Source of the DNA: FEN-1279 sp964400285 | Lineage (GTDB): Bacteria; Bacteroidota; Ignavibacteria; Tepidaquicellales; Tepidaquicellaceae | Reading direction: 5' to 3' | Length of the DNA: 64,000 nucleotides | Assembly (NCBI GenBank): GCA_964400285.1 | Contig: CAYNTK010000011.1 | Coordinates: 1-64,000 of the forward strand | In this document: one piece after another, positions 18,000-26,925 of the stretch | Numbering within the stretch: the stretch's first letter is position 1 | Layout: every line of letters begins with the position of its first letter | Notes under the pieces: generated by a model | The model's database searches: none | The model's input: the letters and a program-made list of their open reading frames with translations, nothing else | Told to the model about the DNA's origin: nothing | Position numbers and translations under genes: made by a program

Positions 18000-18104
18000 T
18001 TAGATAGATGTTTTTTTAAGAGCTAAAGATTCTTTTTTCTTATTTTTAGCTTTAGCTCTTTTTTTTCTATGTTTTGCTAATACTTTCTTTTTGGGTTTAT
18101 TCAT
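18000..18104 (-). CDS. Small highly basic protein (34 residues)
   Basis: This minus-strand ORF starts with ATG at 18102-18104 and stops at 18000-18002. Its 34-residue product starts MNKPKKKVLAKHRKKRAKAK; about half the residues are Lys or Arg, with no acidic residue except one Glu. Such peptides resemble small ribosome- or nucleic-acid-associated proteins. It is isolated between the aldolase and EamA genes and followed by a stem-loop, supporting it as a real short gene. Function is unknown; binding to RNA or DNA is inferred only from charge. Confidence 0.6.
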   Translation of the reverse strand: MNKPKKKVLAKHRKKRAKAKNKKKESLALKKTSI

Positions 18105-18166
18105 ATTATTTAATTAAAGTAAATTTATTTAACTATTATATAAATATATCAATTATATATGTTATA

Positions 18167-19231
18167 TTAAGCTATATCTATGTCTTTTTCTAAATATACA
18201 TCTTGAATAGCATTAAGTAAAATTACACCATCATTCATCGGTTTCTGGAATGCTTTTCTGCCTGAAATAAGACCCATTCCACCAGCACGTTTATTAATAA
18301 CAGCAGTTTTTACAGCTTCTTTAAGGTCAGAATCACCTTTTCCTGTCGAGGCACCACCTGAGTTGATTAAACCGGCTCTGCCCATATAGTTATTAGCTAC
18401 CTGATATCTTGTTAAATCGATAGGATTATCGGAAGTCAGTTTTTCATATACGAATTTATGAGTTTTTCCGAATATTAGAGCATTATAACCACCGTTATTT
18501 TCAGGTAATTTTTGCTTTATTATATCAGCTTCTATCGTAACACCGAGGTGATTGGCTTGTCCCGTTAAATCAGCGGAAACGTGATAGTCTTTATCTCCTT
18601 TAACATTGAAAGCTGAATTTCTTAAATAACACCATAAAATAGTAACAAGACCGAGTTCGTGGGCATAGGCAAAAGCATCAGAAACTTCCTGAATTTGACG
18701 AGATGATTCCTCAGAACCGAAATAGATTGTTGCTCCAACAGCAATTGCACCCATATCAAAGGCTTGATTAATATTTGCAAATAAAATCTGGTCATATTTA
18801 TTTGGGTAGGAAAGGAATTCATTATGATTAATTTTAAGTATAAAAGGAATTTTATGAGCATATTTTCTGGATACTGCTCCTAAAACGCCAAGAGTTGAAG
18901 CGACAGCATTACAACCACCTTCAATAGCCAGTTTTACAATATTTTCGGGGTCAAAATAAATTGGATTTGGTGCAAAAGAAGCACCTGCGGAATGTTCAAT
19001 TCCCTGGTCAACCGGTAAAATAGATAAATATCCAGTTCCAGACAGTCTTCCTGTATTAAAAATAGATTGCATATTTCTTAATACGTTTGGAGATCTATCT
19101 GAATCTTTCCAGACTCTATCGACGAAATCAGGTCCGGGTAAATGAAGTAAATTTTTAGGAATAGTCGAACATTTATGAAATAAAAGATTTTCATCTTCTT
19201 TTCCTAATAGTTCTTTGATTTTTTCTAACAT
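18167..19231 (-). CDS. fbaB: Class I fructose-bisphosphate aldolase (DhnA/FbaB type)
   Basis: The 354-residue product matches the archaeal-type class I aldolase family, close in length to the E. coli enzyme (350). It shows LSILPVDQGIEHSAGASFAP, the region with the barrel aspartate, and INHNEFLSYPN. GAIAVGATIYFGS, TGQANHLGVTIEADIIKQK, and the C-terminal GLINSGGASTGKGD plus GRKAFQKP follow. It cleaves fructose 1,6-bisphosphate through a Schiff-base lysine in glycolysis or gluconeogenesis. It is divergent from the TPR-protein operon across a 314-base gap. Confidence 0.92.
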   Translation of the reverse strand: MLEKIKELLGKEDENLLFHKCSTIPKNLLHLPGPDFVDRVWKDSDRSPNVLRNMQSIFNTGRLSGTGYLSILPVDQGIEHSAGASFAPNPIYFDPENIVKLAIEGGCNAVASTLGVLGAVSRKYAHKIPFILKINHNEFLSYPNKYDQILFANINQAFDMGAIAVGATIYFGSEESSRQIQEVSDAFAYAHELGLVTILWCYLRNSAFNVKGDKDYHVSADLTGQANHLGVTIEADIIKQKLPENNGGYNALIFGKTHKFVYEKLTSDNPIDLTRYQVANNYMGRAGLINSGGASTGKGDSDLKEAVKTAVINKRAGGMGLISGRKAFQKPMNDGVILLNAIQDVYLEKDIDIA

Positions 19232-19545
19232 TTTTTGTTAATTTAGTTATTAAATAAGTATATTTTTAAATCAAGTATTTATAAAAATTAAAAAAGTTAG
19301 CACAATTAGAACGAAACTTACGAAAGAAAGAATGCTTAAAACAACAATATTTATAGTTTCTTTTTTAATATTTCAGGATTTATAACGCAAAATACTTAAA
19401 ATAAGAACAATAATAAATTCCATTTTTATTATATTTTCATAAAATTATTAAAAATTACAAAAGAAACTGCAAATTTTGACTTTATTTAAAATGTTTAAAT
19501 TGATAACTTTACAATCTTATATAAAATAAAACAATTAATCTTTTT
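19232..19545. other. 314-base intergenic region with an interrupted short ORF
   Basis: This divergent gap must hold promoters for the aldolase gene (-) and the TPR operon (+), but I cannot place them confidently. On the minus strand, 19423 down to 19271 reads as a short hydrophobic ORF broken by one in-frame TGA at 19373-19375. It has 16 codons from ATG, then 33 open codons ending in a strongly hydrophobic segment (LSILSFVSFVLIVLTFLIF). It could be a decayed one- or two-helix membrane peptide gene or chance in A+T-rich DNA. No RNA gene seen. Confidence 0.4.
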
Positions 19546-20223
19546 ATGGCAAAATTAGGGAAAAATATAAGTAAATCGAATGAGGATAAACTGTTAGCTT
19601 TTTATTATAAATCTCAAGAATATTACGAAGCGAATAAAAATAGAGTATATATAATAGCTACTATAATTGTTGTAATTATTGCTGCAATTTTCTTTTATTT
19701 TAATTATAAGTCGAAAAATAATGAGATGGCAGGTATAGAATTATCAAAGGTTAAAACAGTATATGCAAATGGTTTATTTCAGCAAGCAATTAGTGGTGAT
19801 TCTTTAGGTGTGACACGCGGGCTTCAATATATTGTTGATAATTATGGTTCGTCAGAAAATGGAGAAATAGCAAAGATATTGTTAGCAAATTGCTATTATT
19901 CATTAAGAGACTTTAATAATGCGGAGAAATATTATAAGGATTATTCTGGTAGTAATGATATTTATAAAGCAGCATCTTATGCGGGGATAGCATCTGTATA
20001 TGAGGCGAGAAATGATTTTGCAAATGCAGCAATTTATTATATCAAAGCATCGAAGCAGAGCAAATTAGTAACAAATAACGATGAATATTTATTTTATGCA
20101 ATTAAAAATTATTCATTGGCAAATGATAGTGAAAATCTTAAAAAAACGATAAAGGAATTAAAAAAAGAATATCCAAAATCGAAATATATTACACAATTAA
20201 GCAGATATGATACAGGAGAATAA
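19546..20223 (+). CDS. Membrane-anchored TPR-repeat protein
   Basis: The 225-residue product has a basic cytoplasmic start, one membrane helix at about 38-53 (IIATIIVVIIAAIFFYF), and an extracytoplasmic helical-repeat domain. TPR-like pairs are visible: AKILLANCYYSLRDFNNAEKYY, ASYAGIASVYEARNDFANAAI and DEYLFYAIKNYSLANDSENL. The layout is like YfgM-type tetratricopeptide proteins that assist envelope protein biogenesis (inference). It leads a plus-strand operon with yqeY, cvpA, mutS2 and a response regulator. Confidence 0.8.
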   Translation: MAKLGKNISKSNEDKLLAFYYKSQEYYEANKNRVYIIATIIVVIIAAIFFYFNYKSKNNEMAGIELSKVKTVYANGLFQQAISGDSLGVTRGLQYIVDNYGSSENGEIAKILLANCYYSLRDFNNAEKYYKDYSGSNDIYKAASYAGIASVYEARNDFANAAIYYIKASKQSKLVTNNDEYLFYAIKNYSLANDSENLKKTIKELKKEYPKSKYITQLSRYDTGE

Positions 20224-20232
20224 AAAATAAAT

Positions 20233-20682
20233 ATGAGCTTAAAAGATAAAATAAACGAAGATTTAAAGTATGCAATGAAAAATCAGGACTCGGTTAGGAC
20301 AGAGACTTTAAGGGGAATAAGAGCAGAAATATTAAAGATGGACAAATCAGGAATGCAAAGAGAAATGACAGAAGAAGAAGAGATACAACTGCTAATGAGA
20401 CAGGTGAAAATGCGGAAAGAAGCAATTGAAATGTTTGAAAAGGGGAACCGACTTGATTTAGCAGAAAAAGAAAGATTACAACTCGAGATAATAAATGAAT
20501 ATTTACCAAAACCGCTTTCAAAGGAAGAAGCAGAAGAAATTATAAATAGTATTATTAAGGAATTAGGTGAAGTGACAGAAAAAGATTTTGGAAAAGTGAT
20601 GTCTGCTTCGATGAAAAGTTTGAAAGGGAAAATAGATGGGAAAATCATACAGGAAATAGTGAAAAGCAAACTCAGTTCGTAA
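20233..20682 (+). CDS. yqeY: GatB/YqeY domain protein
   Basis: The product is 149 residues with the YqeY signature. The N-terminal helix is followed by TLRGIRAEILK, the acidic EMTEEEEIQLLMRQVKMRKEA, EIINEYLPKPLSKEEAEEII, and the C-terminal FGKVMSASMKSLKGKIDGKII block, which resembles the tail of GatB. The fold may bind tRNA, but no defined activity is established for free-standing YqeY. It sits 9 bases after the TPR gene and 15 bases before cvpA. Confidence 0.93.
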   Translation: MSLKDKINEDLKYAMKNQDSVRTETLRGIRAEILKMDKSGMQREMTEEEEIQLLMRQVKMRKEAIEMFEKGNRLDLAEKERLQLEIINEYLPKPLSKEEAEEIINSIIKELGEVTEKDFGKVMSASMKSLKGKIDGKIIQEIVKSKLSS

Positions 20683-20697
20683 TATCTAATCAATAAA

Positions 20698-21228
20698 TTG
20701 AATACACTCGATATAGTAATATTAGTAATAATCCTTTTACTAGCATATTTAGGATATAGGAAGGGATTTTTAGTCAGTGTATTCTCGTTAATCAGTATAA
20801 TAATAGGAATAATTCTTGCCACAAAATTTCATTCAGGATTTGCATTAGTATTAAATAAATTTATAAAAGATACTCGTATTTTAAATTCAGTATCATTTAT
20901 AGTAATTTTTCTTTTAATATATATTGCTGGAATTTTTATTGCGAGTAAATTATCGAAAATAAATAAATTAACGAAATCAATAGATAAAATTTTAGGAGTA
21001 GCATTAGGGACTATAAAGGGATTATTAGTTGCAAGTCTGATAATAATTTTTTTAAAGAGCTTTGGAATTATGAGTGAAAGTATGTTTAGAAATTCATCTT
21101 TATATCCATATGTAAACAGATTTGCACCAGATACTTTTGATGCAGTATCAAAAGTCTTACCATTCAATAGAAAATCATTCGATGACCTCAATTCTTTTTT
21201 GAAACTCGATAGCATTTATGTAAAATAG
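20698..21228 (+). CDS. cvpA: CvpA family membrane protein
   Basis: The 176-residue product has four membrane helices and the CvpA pattern. It starts with LDIVILVIILLLAYLGYRKGFLVS, then SVFSLISIIIGIILAT. A second helical pair contains FIVIFLLIYIAGIFIASKL, and DKILGVALGTIKGLLVASL completes the signature. CvpA homologues affect envelope functions and colicin V production, by an unknown mechanism. The start is TTG at 20698. Position directly before mutS2 is a common bacterial arrangement and supports the call. Confidence 0.9.
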   Translation: MNTLDIVILVIILLLAYLGYRKGFLVSVFSLISIIIGIILATKFHSGFALVLNKFIKDTRILNSVSFIVIFLLIYIAGIFIASKLSKINKLTKSIDKILGVALGTIKGLLVASLIIIFLKSFGIMSESMFRNSSLYPYVNRFAPDTFDAVSKVLPFNRKSFDDLNSFLKLDSIYVK

Positions 21229-21234
21229 TTATTT

Positions 21235-23583
21235 ATGAACCTTGAGGAAATAAAAAGCAAGCTCGAGTTCGATAAAATAATTAAAAAGATTAAGAATTAT
21301 TCATTTTCTGAATTAAGCAACGAACTTTTTTTAAATATTCCGTCTTATACGACACGTAACGAAATCGAAAAGGAATTAAAGAAAGTATTGCAAGTAAAGG
21401 AATTGATAGAAATTAATTCTTTTCCTGATTTAACAGGTTTAAGGGATGTAAGAGACTTAATAGAAAAATCAAAAATTAAAGGGAGTATAATACTACCCGA
21501 TAAATTTATTTGGGTTTTAAATTTTCTGAAAATATCGAGAAATGTCAAGCAGATTATAAGTTCAATAAATAAAAAGAATTTTGAAAGTTTTTATTTAATA
21601 GCAGAAATATCCGACAGATTATTTTATGATAAAATTCTCGAACGTCATATAGAGATGACGATAGATGAAGAGGGGAATGTAAAGGAGACAGCATCACAAA
21701 ATCTAAGAAGGATTAGAAATGAATTAAAAAGCAAGAGTGATAGATTAAGAAAAACATTATATAAAATCCTAAAAGAAGTTTCAGAACAGGATTTATCAAG
21801 AGACGAGATAATTACATTAAGAGACGGAAGGTCAGTAATACCTGTTAAAGTAGAAAACAAAAGAAAAGTTCCTGGTATAATCCATAGTTCGTCAGCATCG
21901 GGTTCAACAGTTTTTATCGAGCCACAAGAGACTACAGAGATAAACAATGAAATAACGGAATTAAAATACGAAGAAAGAAGGGAAGTGGAAAAACTTCTCG
22001 TGGAACTTACTGCAGAGGTAGCTTCATATTATAATGAATTAAAATTAAATTGTGAATTACTTGCTGAATTAGATTTCATATATGCAAAAGCAAAATATTC
22101 TATAGATATAAATGCAAATTATCCAGAGATAAGCGAGAAGATGATATCGTTAAAAAAAGCATATCACCCTGTTTTATTACAAACACACGATATAAAAAAC
22201 ATAGTTCCTCTGGATGTAGAAATAGGAAATGAATATAACACACTTGTTATAACGGGTCCGAATGCAGGAGGAAAGACGGTGGCATTAAAGACCATTGGTT
22301 TATTACAATTATTTTTCCAATCGGGGATATTAATTTCTGCAGATAGTTCATCTAAATTAAGAATATTCAAAAAAATATTTATTAACATAGGAGATGACCA
22401 ATCTATTGAAAATGATTTAAGTTCTTTCAGTTCACATTTAAAATATATTAAAGACATAATGTCGAATTGTGATTCTGATTCGCTTGTATTAATCGACGAA
22501 ATATGTAATGGGACTGACCCAAAGCTTGGCGGAGCATTATCTGCATCAATATTAAAATATCTTTCTGAAAAGAATTGTGTTTCAATAGTAACAACTCATA
22601 TAGGGGATTTAAAAAGTTTTGCATATAATACCGAGAAAATCGAAAATGCTTCACTTGAATTCGATATAGAAACACTTTCACCAAATTTTAAATTTGCTAT
22701 AGGAGTTCCTGGTCAGAGTTTTACGTTCGAGATTGCGAAGAAGTATGATTTTCCAGATGAGACATTAAACTTTGCAAAAAGTTTACTCGAGGTAGATGAA
22801 AATAATCTCGAAGATTTAATTAAAGAGTTAAACTTTAATAAACAAAAATATCTTGAATTAAAAAGGAATTATGATGTTCAAAATTCAAGATTAAAGGGAT
22901 TGATTTCTTTATATGAAAATAAAATAAATGAGATAAGAAAAAAGGAAAAGGAAATAATTAATAAAGCTAAAATCGAAGGTGAAAGAATAATAGAAGAAAG
23001 TAAGAGAAAGATTGATTTAGCAATAAAAGAAGTTCGAGAAAAAAGAAATTTCAAACCAAAGGAAATAAAAGAAGATTTAGAAAATTTTGTAAAGAAAAAT
23101 TTACAAATAGAAGAATCAAGAGAAAATAATATAAAAGAGCAATTAGAAGTTGGTGAATATGTAAAAATAAAAGATTCGCATTCAACCGGATTATTAGTCG
23201 AAGTTAATAATGACAATGCAGTAGTAGATGTAAATGGAGTAATTTTTAGAGTAAAAACAAAAGACTTAAAAAAAGCAGGTAATATAAGTAAAAATTTCGT
23301 TAAATTTGAAGAAAGTTCAACTAAGACAGTAGAAATTCCTTACGAATCGACACTCGATATACGAGGGTTATATGCAATAGAAATATTAGAAAAAATAGAA
23401 AGTTTTTTACAAAATGCGAAATTAAATTCTATAGAAACAGTAACAATAATACATGGTAAAGGAACTGGTAGATTAAGAAAAGAAGTAACGAGTATTTTAT
23501 CAAAACATAAATTAGTAAAAACTTTTAGACTTGGGAACTGGAATGAAGGTGATTCAGGAACAACTATTGTGGAATTAAAATAA
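21235..23583 (+). CDS. mutS2: Endonuclease MutS2 with Smr domain
   Basis: This 782-residue MutS homologue lacks the N-terminal mismatch-recognition domain. A helical core/clamp region (residues 1 to about 310) precedes the ABC-type ATPase with Walker A TGPNAGGKTVALKT, the LSSFSSHLKYI signature and Walker B LVLIDEICNGTDP. A charged coiled coil follows (about 520-640). The C-terminal Smr nuclease domain contains LDIRGLYAIE and HGKGTGRLRKEV. MutS2 acts on branched DNA and collided ribosomes in other bacteria. It begins 6 bases after cvpA. Confidence 0.95.
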   Translation: MNLEEIKSKLEFDKIIKKIKNYSFSELSNELFLNIPSYTTRNEIEKELKKVLQVKELIEINSFPDLTGLRDVRDLIEKSKIKGSIILPDKFIWVLNFLKISRNVKQIISSINKKNFESFYLIAEISDRLFYDKILERHIEMTIDEEGNVKETASQNLRRIRNELKSKSDRLRKTLYKILKEVSEQDLSRDEIITLRDGRSVIPVKVENKRKVPGIIHSSSASGSTVFIEPQETTEINNEITELKYEERREVEKLLVELTAEVASYYNELKLNCELLAELDFIYAKAKYSIDINANYPEISEKMISLKKAYHPVLLQTHDIKNIVPLDVEIGNEYNTLVITGPNAGGKTVALKTIGLLQLFFQSGILISADSSSKLRIFKKIFINIGDDQSIENDLSSFSSHLKYIKDIMSNCDSDSLVLIDEICNGTDPKLGGALSASILKYLSEKNCVSIVTTHIGDLKSFAYNTEKIENASLEFDIETLSPNFKFAIGVPGQSFTFEIAKKYDFPDETLNFAKSLLEVDENNLEDLIKELNFNKQKYLELKRNYDVQNSRLKGLISLYENKINEIRKKEKEIINKAKIEGERIIEESKRKIDLAIKEVREKRNFKPKEIKEDLENFVKKNLQIEESRENNIKEQLEVGEYVKIKDSHSTGLLVEVNNDNAVVDVNGVIFRVKTKDLKKAGNISKNFVKFEESSTKTVEIPYESTLDIRGLYAIEILEKIESFLQNAKLNSIETVTIIHGKGTGRLRKEVTSILSKHKLVKTFRLGNWNEGDSGTTIVELK

Positions 23584-23589
23584 AAAATT

Positions 23590-24942
23590 ATGAATAGAAT
23601 ATTAATTGTAGATGACGAACAAAATATACTCGATGTTTTAACACTTGTTTTAACTTCTGAAAAGTATAATATAGATACAAGTAAAGATGGATTTTCCGCA
23701 ATCGAAAAAGTGAAAAAAAACAAGTATGATTTGGTATTATTGGATATAAAGATGCCGAGAATGGATGGCTTGGAGGTTTTGGATAAGATTTTAGAAATAG
23801 ATAAAAATCTAATTGTAATAATGATATCAGGACATGGAACATTTGAAACGGCAGTTGAAGCGACAAAAAAGGGAGCCTACAATTTTATACAAAAGCCACC
23901 AGACCTCGAAGAACTTAAACTTGAAATTAGGAACGCACTCGAATTTAAAAAATCGAGAGAGGAATTAGAAGCTCTGCGAAAAGAATTAATCGAATCGAAT
24001 AATATAATAGGGACAAGTGAAGCTATAAATGATATTAAAGACAGAATTAAAAAATATTCTGATTTAGACCTTAATTTAATGATATATGGAGAAAGTGGAA
24101 CTGGTAAAATGCTTGTAGCAAAACAATTACATCTAAATTCTAATCGTTCAGAGAAACCTTTTATAATAGTGAATTGTGCGAACTTAAGCGATGAAAAAGC
24201 GGAAGAGGAACTTTTTGGAATTTATGAAAATGAAGAATTAATGCGTGTAGGGAAATTGTATGAAGCTCAAGGAGGATATTTTTTATTCGATGAAATAAGC
24301 AGTTTATCGCTCGATGTTCAGGCAAAAATTTTAAAAGTTATCGAAGAAAAAAAATATTCTCTTCCAAGGCAAAAAGAAGAAATTAATTTAGATGTGAGGT
24401 TTATTTTTACAACAAATAAAAATCTTGAAGTCGAGATTAGTGAAGGAAGATTTAGAGAGGATTTATTTCATAGAATTAATGTATTACAAATAATAATACC
24501 ACCATTAAGGGATAGGGCAGAAGACATAGAGATACTTGCAAAGACTTTTACTGAGCAAATTTGTAAAGCATATAATATAAATAAGAAAGTATTTACAGAA
24601 AAAGCGATAGAGCATCTGAAATCTTTTCGCTGGCCAGGAAATGTGAGAGAATTAAAGAATACATTAGAAAGATTAATTTTCGATATAGATAAAAATATTA
24701 TAGATGAAGAAGATATCGAAATACCCGGAACAAAGCACTCAAAACTACTAAATGATTTATTGAATAAAAATCTTACTTTAAATGATTTTCAAAACGAATC
24801 TGAAAAAATATTTATACAGAAGATGTTGCGAGATTACAAGTACAATATAGTTCATACAGCGGAAGCTCTGAAGATACAGCGAAGTCATTTATATAAACTA
24901 TTAAGTAAATATAATATACCAACTCCGAGTAAGATTAAGTAA
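23590..24942 (+). CDS. NtrC/NtrX-like response regulator lacking the GAFTGA loop
   Basis: The 450-residue protein has three parts. An N-terminal receiver domain carries a phospho-acceptor at D52 (LVLLDIKMPRMDGLEV). A central AAA+ domain has Walker A GESGTGK (167-173), ELFG (207-210) and Walker B FLFDEI (231-236). A C-terminal Fis-type helix-turn-helix (AEALKIQRSHLYKLLSKYNI) follows. Where sigma-54 activators have GAFTGA, this protein has a shortened NEELMRVG stretch. It therefore may not contact sigma-54 and could act in another way. No cognate kinase gene is adjacent; it follows mutS2 by 6 bases. Confidence 0.9.
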   Translation: MNRILIVDDEQNILDVLTLVLTSEKYNIDTSKDGFSAIEKVKKNKYDLVLLDIKMPRMDGLEVLDKILEIDKNLIVIMISGHGTFETAVEATKKGAYNFIQKPPDLEELKLEIRNALEFKKSREELEALRKELIESNNIIGTSEAINDIKDRIKKYSDLDLNLMIYGESGTGKMLVAKQLHLNSNRSEKPFIIVNCANLSDEKAEEELFGIYENEELMRVGKLYEAQGGYFLFDEISSLSLDVQAKILKVIEEKKYSLPRQKEEINLDVRFIFTTNKNLEVEISEGRFREDLFHRINVLQIIIPPLRDRAEDIEILAKTFTEQICKAYNINKKVFTEKAIEHLKSFRWPGNVRELKNTLERLIFDIDKNIIDEEDIEIPGTKHSKLLNDLLNKNLTLNDFQNESEKIFIQKMLRDYKYNIVHTAEALKIQRSHLYKLLSKYNIPTPSKIK

Positions 24943-25576
24943 AAAGCTTAAGATCCATTAATAAAGATTTTTCGACATAATCAATTACAGAATCGAAATC
25001 TTTTTCCGAGTGGACAAAATCTAAATTATCTGTTTCTATAATCAATTTTTTACCAAAGGAATAATTTTTTATCCAATTTTCATAGCTTTCATTTAGAAGT
25101 TTGAGGTACTCGATGTCAATATTTTTTTCAAAATCTCTTCCACGAGATTTAATTTGAGTTACGAGGGTATTAATATTAGCTTTAAGATATACCAAAATAT
25201 CGGGAGGTATTAAATAATATGTCATTTCTTTAAAGAGATTCGAATAGGTAATATAATCTCTATCTGACATTTTACCCAATTTGTGAAGGTTTTTTGCGAA
25301 TATTTCAACATCTTCATAAATACTTCTATCCTGAATGACAGAATTTGGTTTTTCATTAATTTCTTTATGAATCCGAAAGCGGTGAGCTAGAAAATAAATT
25401 TGAAGATTAAATGACCAACGGTTCATATCAGCATAGAAATCAGTAAGATATGGATTATCATTTACAGATTCATAGTAGGGAAGCCAGTTAAATCTTTTTG
25501 CCAGAAGTCGAGTTAGAGAAGATTTGCCAGAACCAATATTACCAGCAATCGAAATGAATATTTTTTTTTTGTCCAT
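24935..25576 (-). CDS. Deoxynucleoside kinase
   Basis: The 213-residue product has the dNK-family P-loop GNIGSGKSSLTRLL, YESVNDNPYLTDFYAD, and the LQIYFLAHRF helix. The DRS motif is present in IQDRSIYED, and the lid region contains RGRDFEKNIDIEYL. The enzyme phosphorylates deoxynucleosides (deoxyadenosine/deoxyguanosine type in many bacterial relatives) for salvage. Its 3' end overlaps the convergent response regulator gene by 8 bases. Confidence 0.9.
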   Translation of the reverse strand: MDKKKIFISIAGNIGSGKSSLTRLLAKRFNWLPYYESVNDNPYLTDFYADMNRWSFNLQIYFLAHRFRIHKEINEKPNSVIQDRSIYEDVEIFAKNLHKLGKMSDRDYITYSNLFKEMTYYLIPPDILVYLKANINTLVTQIKSRGRDFEKNIDIEYLKLLNESYENWIKNYSFGKKLIIETDNLDFVHSEKDFDSVIDYVEKSLLMDLKLFT

Positions 25577-25709
25577 AAATAAATACTAAAAAGAATTATG
25601 CGTAAATAAAATTACTACTATTGTAAATCAATGATATTATATAAATTAATAACAGAGTAACATAAATTAAAAATAAATATAAGAACTTGAAAGAATAAAA
25701 GATATAAAT

Positions 25710-25740
25710 AAAAAAACCGCCTTATAAGAAAAAGGCGGTA
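25710..25740 (-). terminator. Rho-independent terminator after rplS
   Basis: In the minus-strand reading, ACCGCCTT pairs perfectly with AAGGCGGT around a short loop and is followed by seven T residues. On the plus strand the arms are 25716-25723 and 25732-25739. It ends the ffh-to-rplS operon about 27 bases after the rplS stop. Confidence 0.9.
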
Positions 25741-25766
25741 AATATTATAAATATTTTTAAAATATT

Positions 25767-26207
25767 TTATTCTGATTTATTTTCAGTAGCAGTTTCATTT
25801 TCGATGTTAGTTTCGGAAGCATTATCAACTATTACATCTTCAATAAGTTTTGTTATGTGTTTTTTCTTTTTTTCTTTAATTTTCGTAGCGGCTTTACCAG
25901 TTAATTTTCTAAGGTAATACAATTTTGCTCTTCTAACACTACCTTCTTTTAAGATTTCAATTTTAGCAATCTTAGGTGAATTCATAGGGAAAATTCTTTC
26001 TACACCAACACCATTAGAAATTTTTCTAACTCGAAAAGTTTTACCTGTACCGCTTCCCCTGATACCCATTACAATACCTTTAAATTGCTGAATTCGTTCT
26101 TTATCACCTTCAACAACTTTGACCGAAACCGATATTGTATCACCGATATGAAATGGTGGAATATCGTTTCTAATCTGTGCAGCGGTTACTAATTTAATTT
26201 TGTCCAT
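25767..26207 (-). CDS. rplS: 50S ribosomal protein bL19
   Basis: The 146-residue product contains the bL19 core IPPFHIGDTISVSVKVVEGD, RIQQFKGIVMGIRGSG, TFRVRKISNGVGVERIFP and AKLYYLRKLTGKAATKI. An extra C-terminal tail of about 30 residues is rich in Lys, Glu, Asn and Thr. A strong AAGGAG ribosome-binding site precedes the start. It is the last gene of the operon with ffh, rpsP, khpA, rimM and trmD and is followed by a terminator. Confidence 0.96.
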   Translation of the reverse strand: MDKIKLVTAAQIRNDIPPFHIGDTISVSVKVVEGDKERIQQFKGIVMGIRGSGTGKTFRVRKISNGVGVERIFPMNSPKIAKIEILKEGSVRRAKLYYLRKLTGKAATKIKEKKKKHITKLIEDVIVDNASETNIENETATENKSE

Positions 26208-26251
26208 TTAATTAATTACTCCTTCTTACCTATTCTTTTTATGTTATTATT

Positions 26252-26920
26252 TTATTTATTTTTAATTTTATTATATTTTTCTTTAGCTTTTTGATTACGC
26301 CATTTTTCAATTTCCGAATGATTTCCCGAAAGTAACACGTCGGGGACTTTAAGTCCATCATAAATTTCGGGACGAGTATATTGGGGATAATCAAAGCCAA
26401 AATCGGTCTGAAAACTATCTGTAATAGCAGATTCTCCATCACCTAATACACCTGGAATTAACCTTGAAATCGAATCCATAAAAACTAATGCAGCTATTTC
26501 ACCACAAGAGATTACATAGTCTCCGATTGATAATTCTAAAGTAACATATTTTTCAATTACTCTTTCATCAATGCCTTTATAATGTCCACATAGAAGAATA
26601 AAATTATTTTTTAGAGACAACCTATTCGCTAACGCTTGTTCATATTTAATGCCTTGCGGTGAAAAATAAATAACCTCGTTATAATTTCGCAGTTTAAATA
26701 ATTTATCAATACATCTAAAGAAAGGTTCTGGTTTTAAAACCATACCAGCACCGCCACCATAAGGCGAATCATCTATTTGTTTATATTTGCCATCTGCATA
26801 ATCGTGAAGATTATGAGTTAATACTTCTACGTAATTTTTTTCTATGGCTCTTTTTAACAGACCATTTGTCAAAGAACTTTCGAGAATCTTTGGATTTGCA
26901 CTAATAATATCAAATCTCAT
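26252..26920 (-). CDS. trmD: tRNA (guanine-N1)-methyltransferase
   Basis: TrmD methylates G37 of tRNAs with SAM, preventing +1 frameshifting. The 222-residue SPOUT enzyme shows LRDY-like HNLHDYADGKYKQIDDSPYGGGAGMVLKPEP. The trefoil-knot motifs are IYFSPQG, LLCGHYKGIDERVIE and SIGDYVISCGEIAAL, and the C-terminal DYPQYTRPE is present. Position between rimM and rplS is the standard bacterial order. Confidence 0.96.
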   Translation of the reverse strand: MRFDIISANPKILESSLTNGLLKRAIEKNYVEVLTHNLHDYADGKYKQIDDSPYGGGAGMVLKPEPFFRCIDKLFKLRNYNEVIYFSPQGIKYEQALANRLSLKNNFILLCGHYKGIDERVIEKYVTLELSIGDYVISCGEIAALVFMDSISRLIPGVLGDGESAITDSFQTDFGFDYPQYTRPEIYDGLKVPDVLLSGNHSEIEKWRNQKAKEKYNKIKNK

Positions 26921-26925
26921 AATAA

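Noticed and set aside
20283..20822. Long minus-strand open frame (179 codons) opposite yqeY and cvpA
   Set aside because: It is a shadow frame: yqeY and the start of cvpA on the plus strand have clear family motifs, and the minus translation is a low-complexity Ile/Ser/Phe-rich string without a recognisable domain.
23340..23723. Minus-strand frame across the mutS2/response regulator junction
   Set aside because: Both plus-strand genes are strongly supported (Smr and receiver domains); the opposite frame is compositional.
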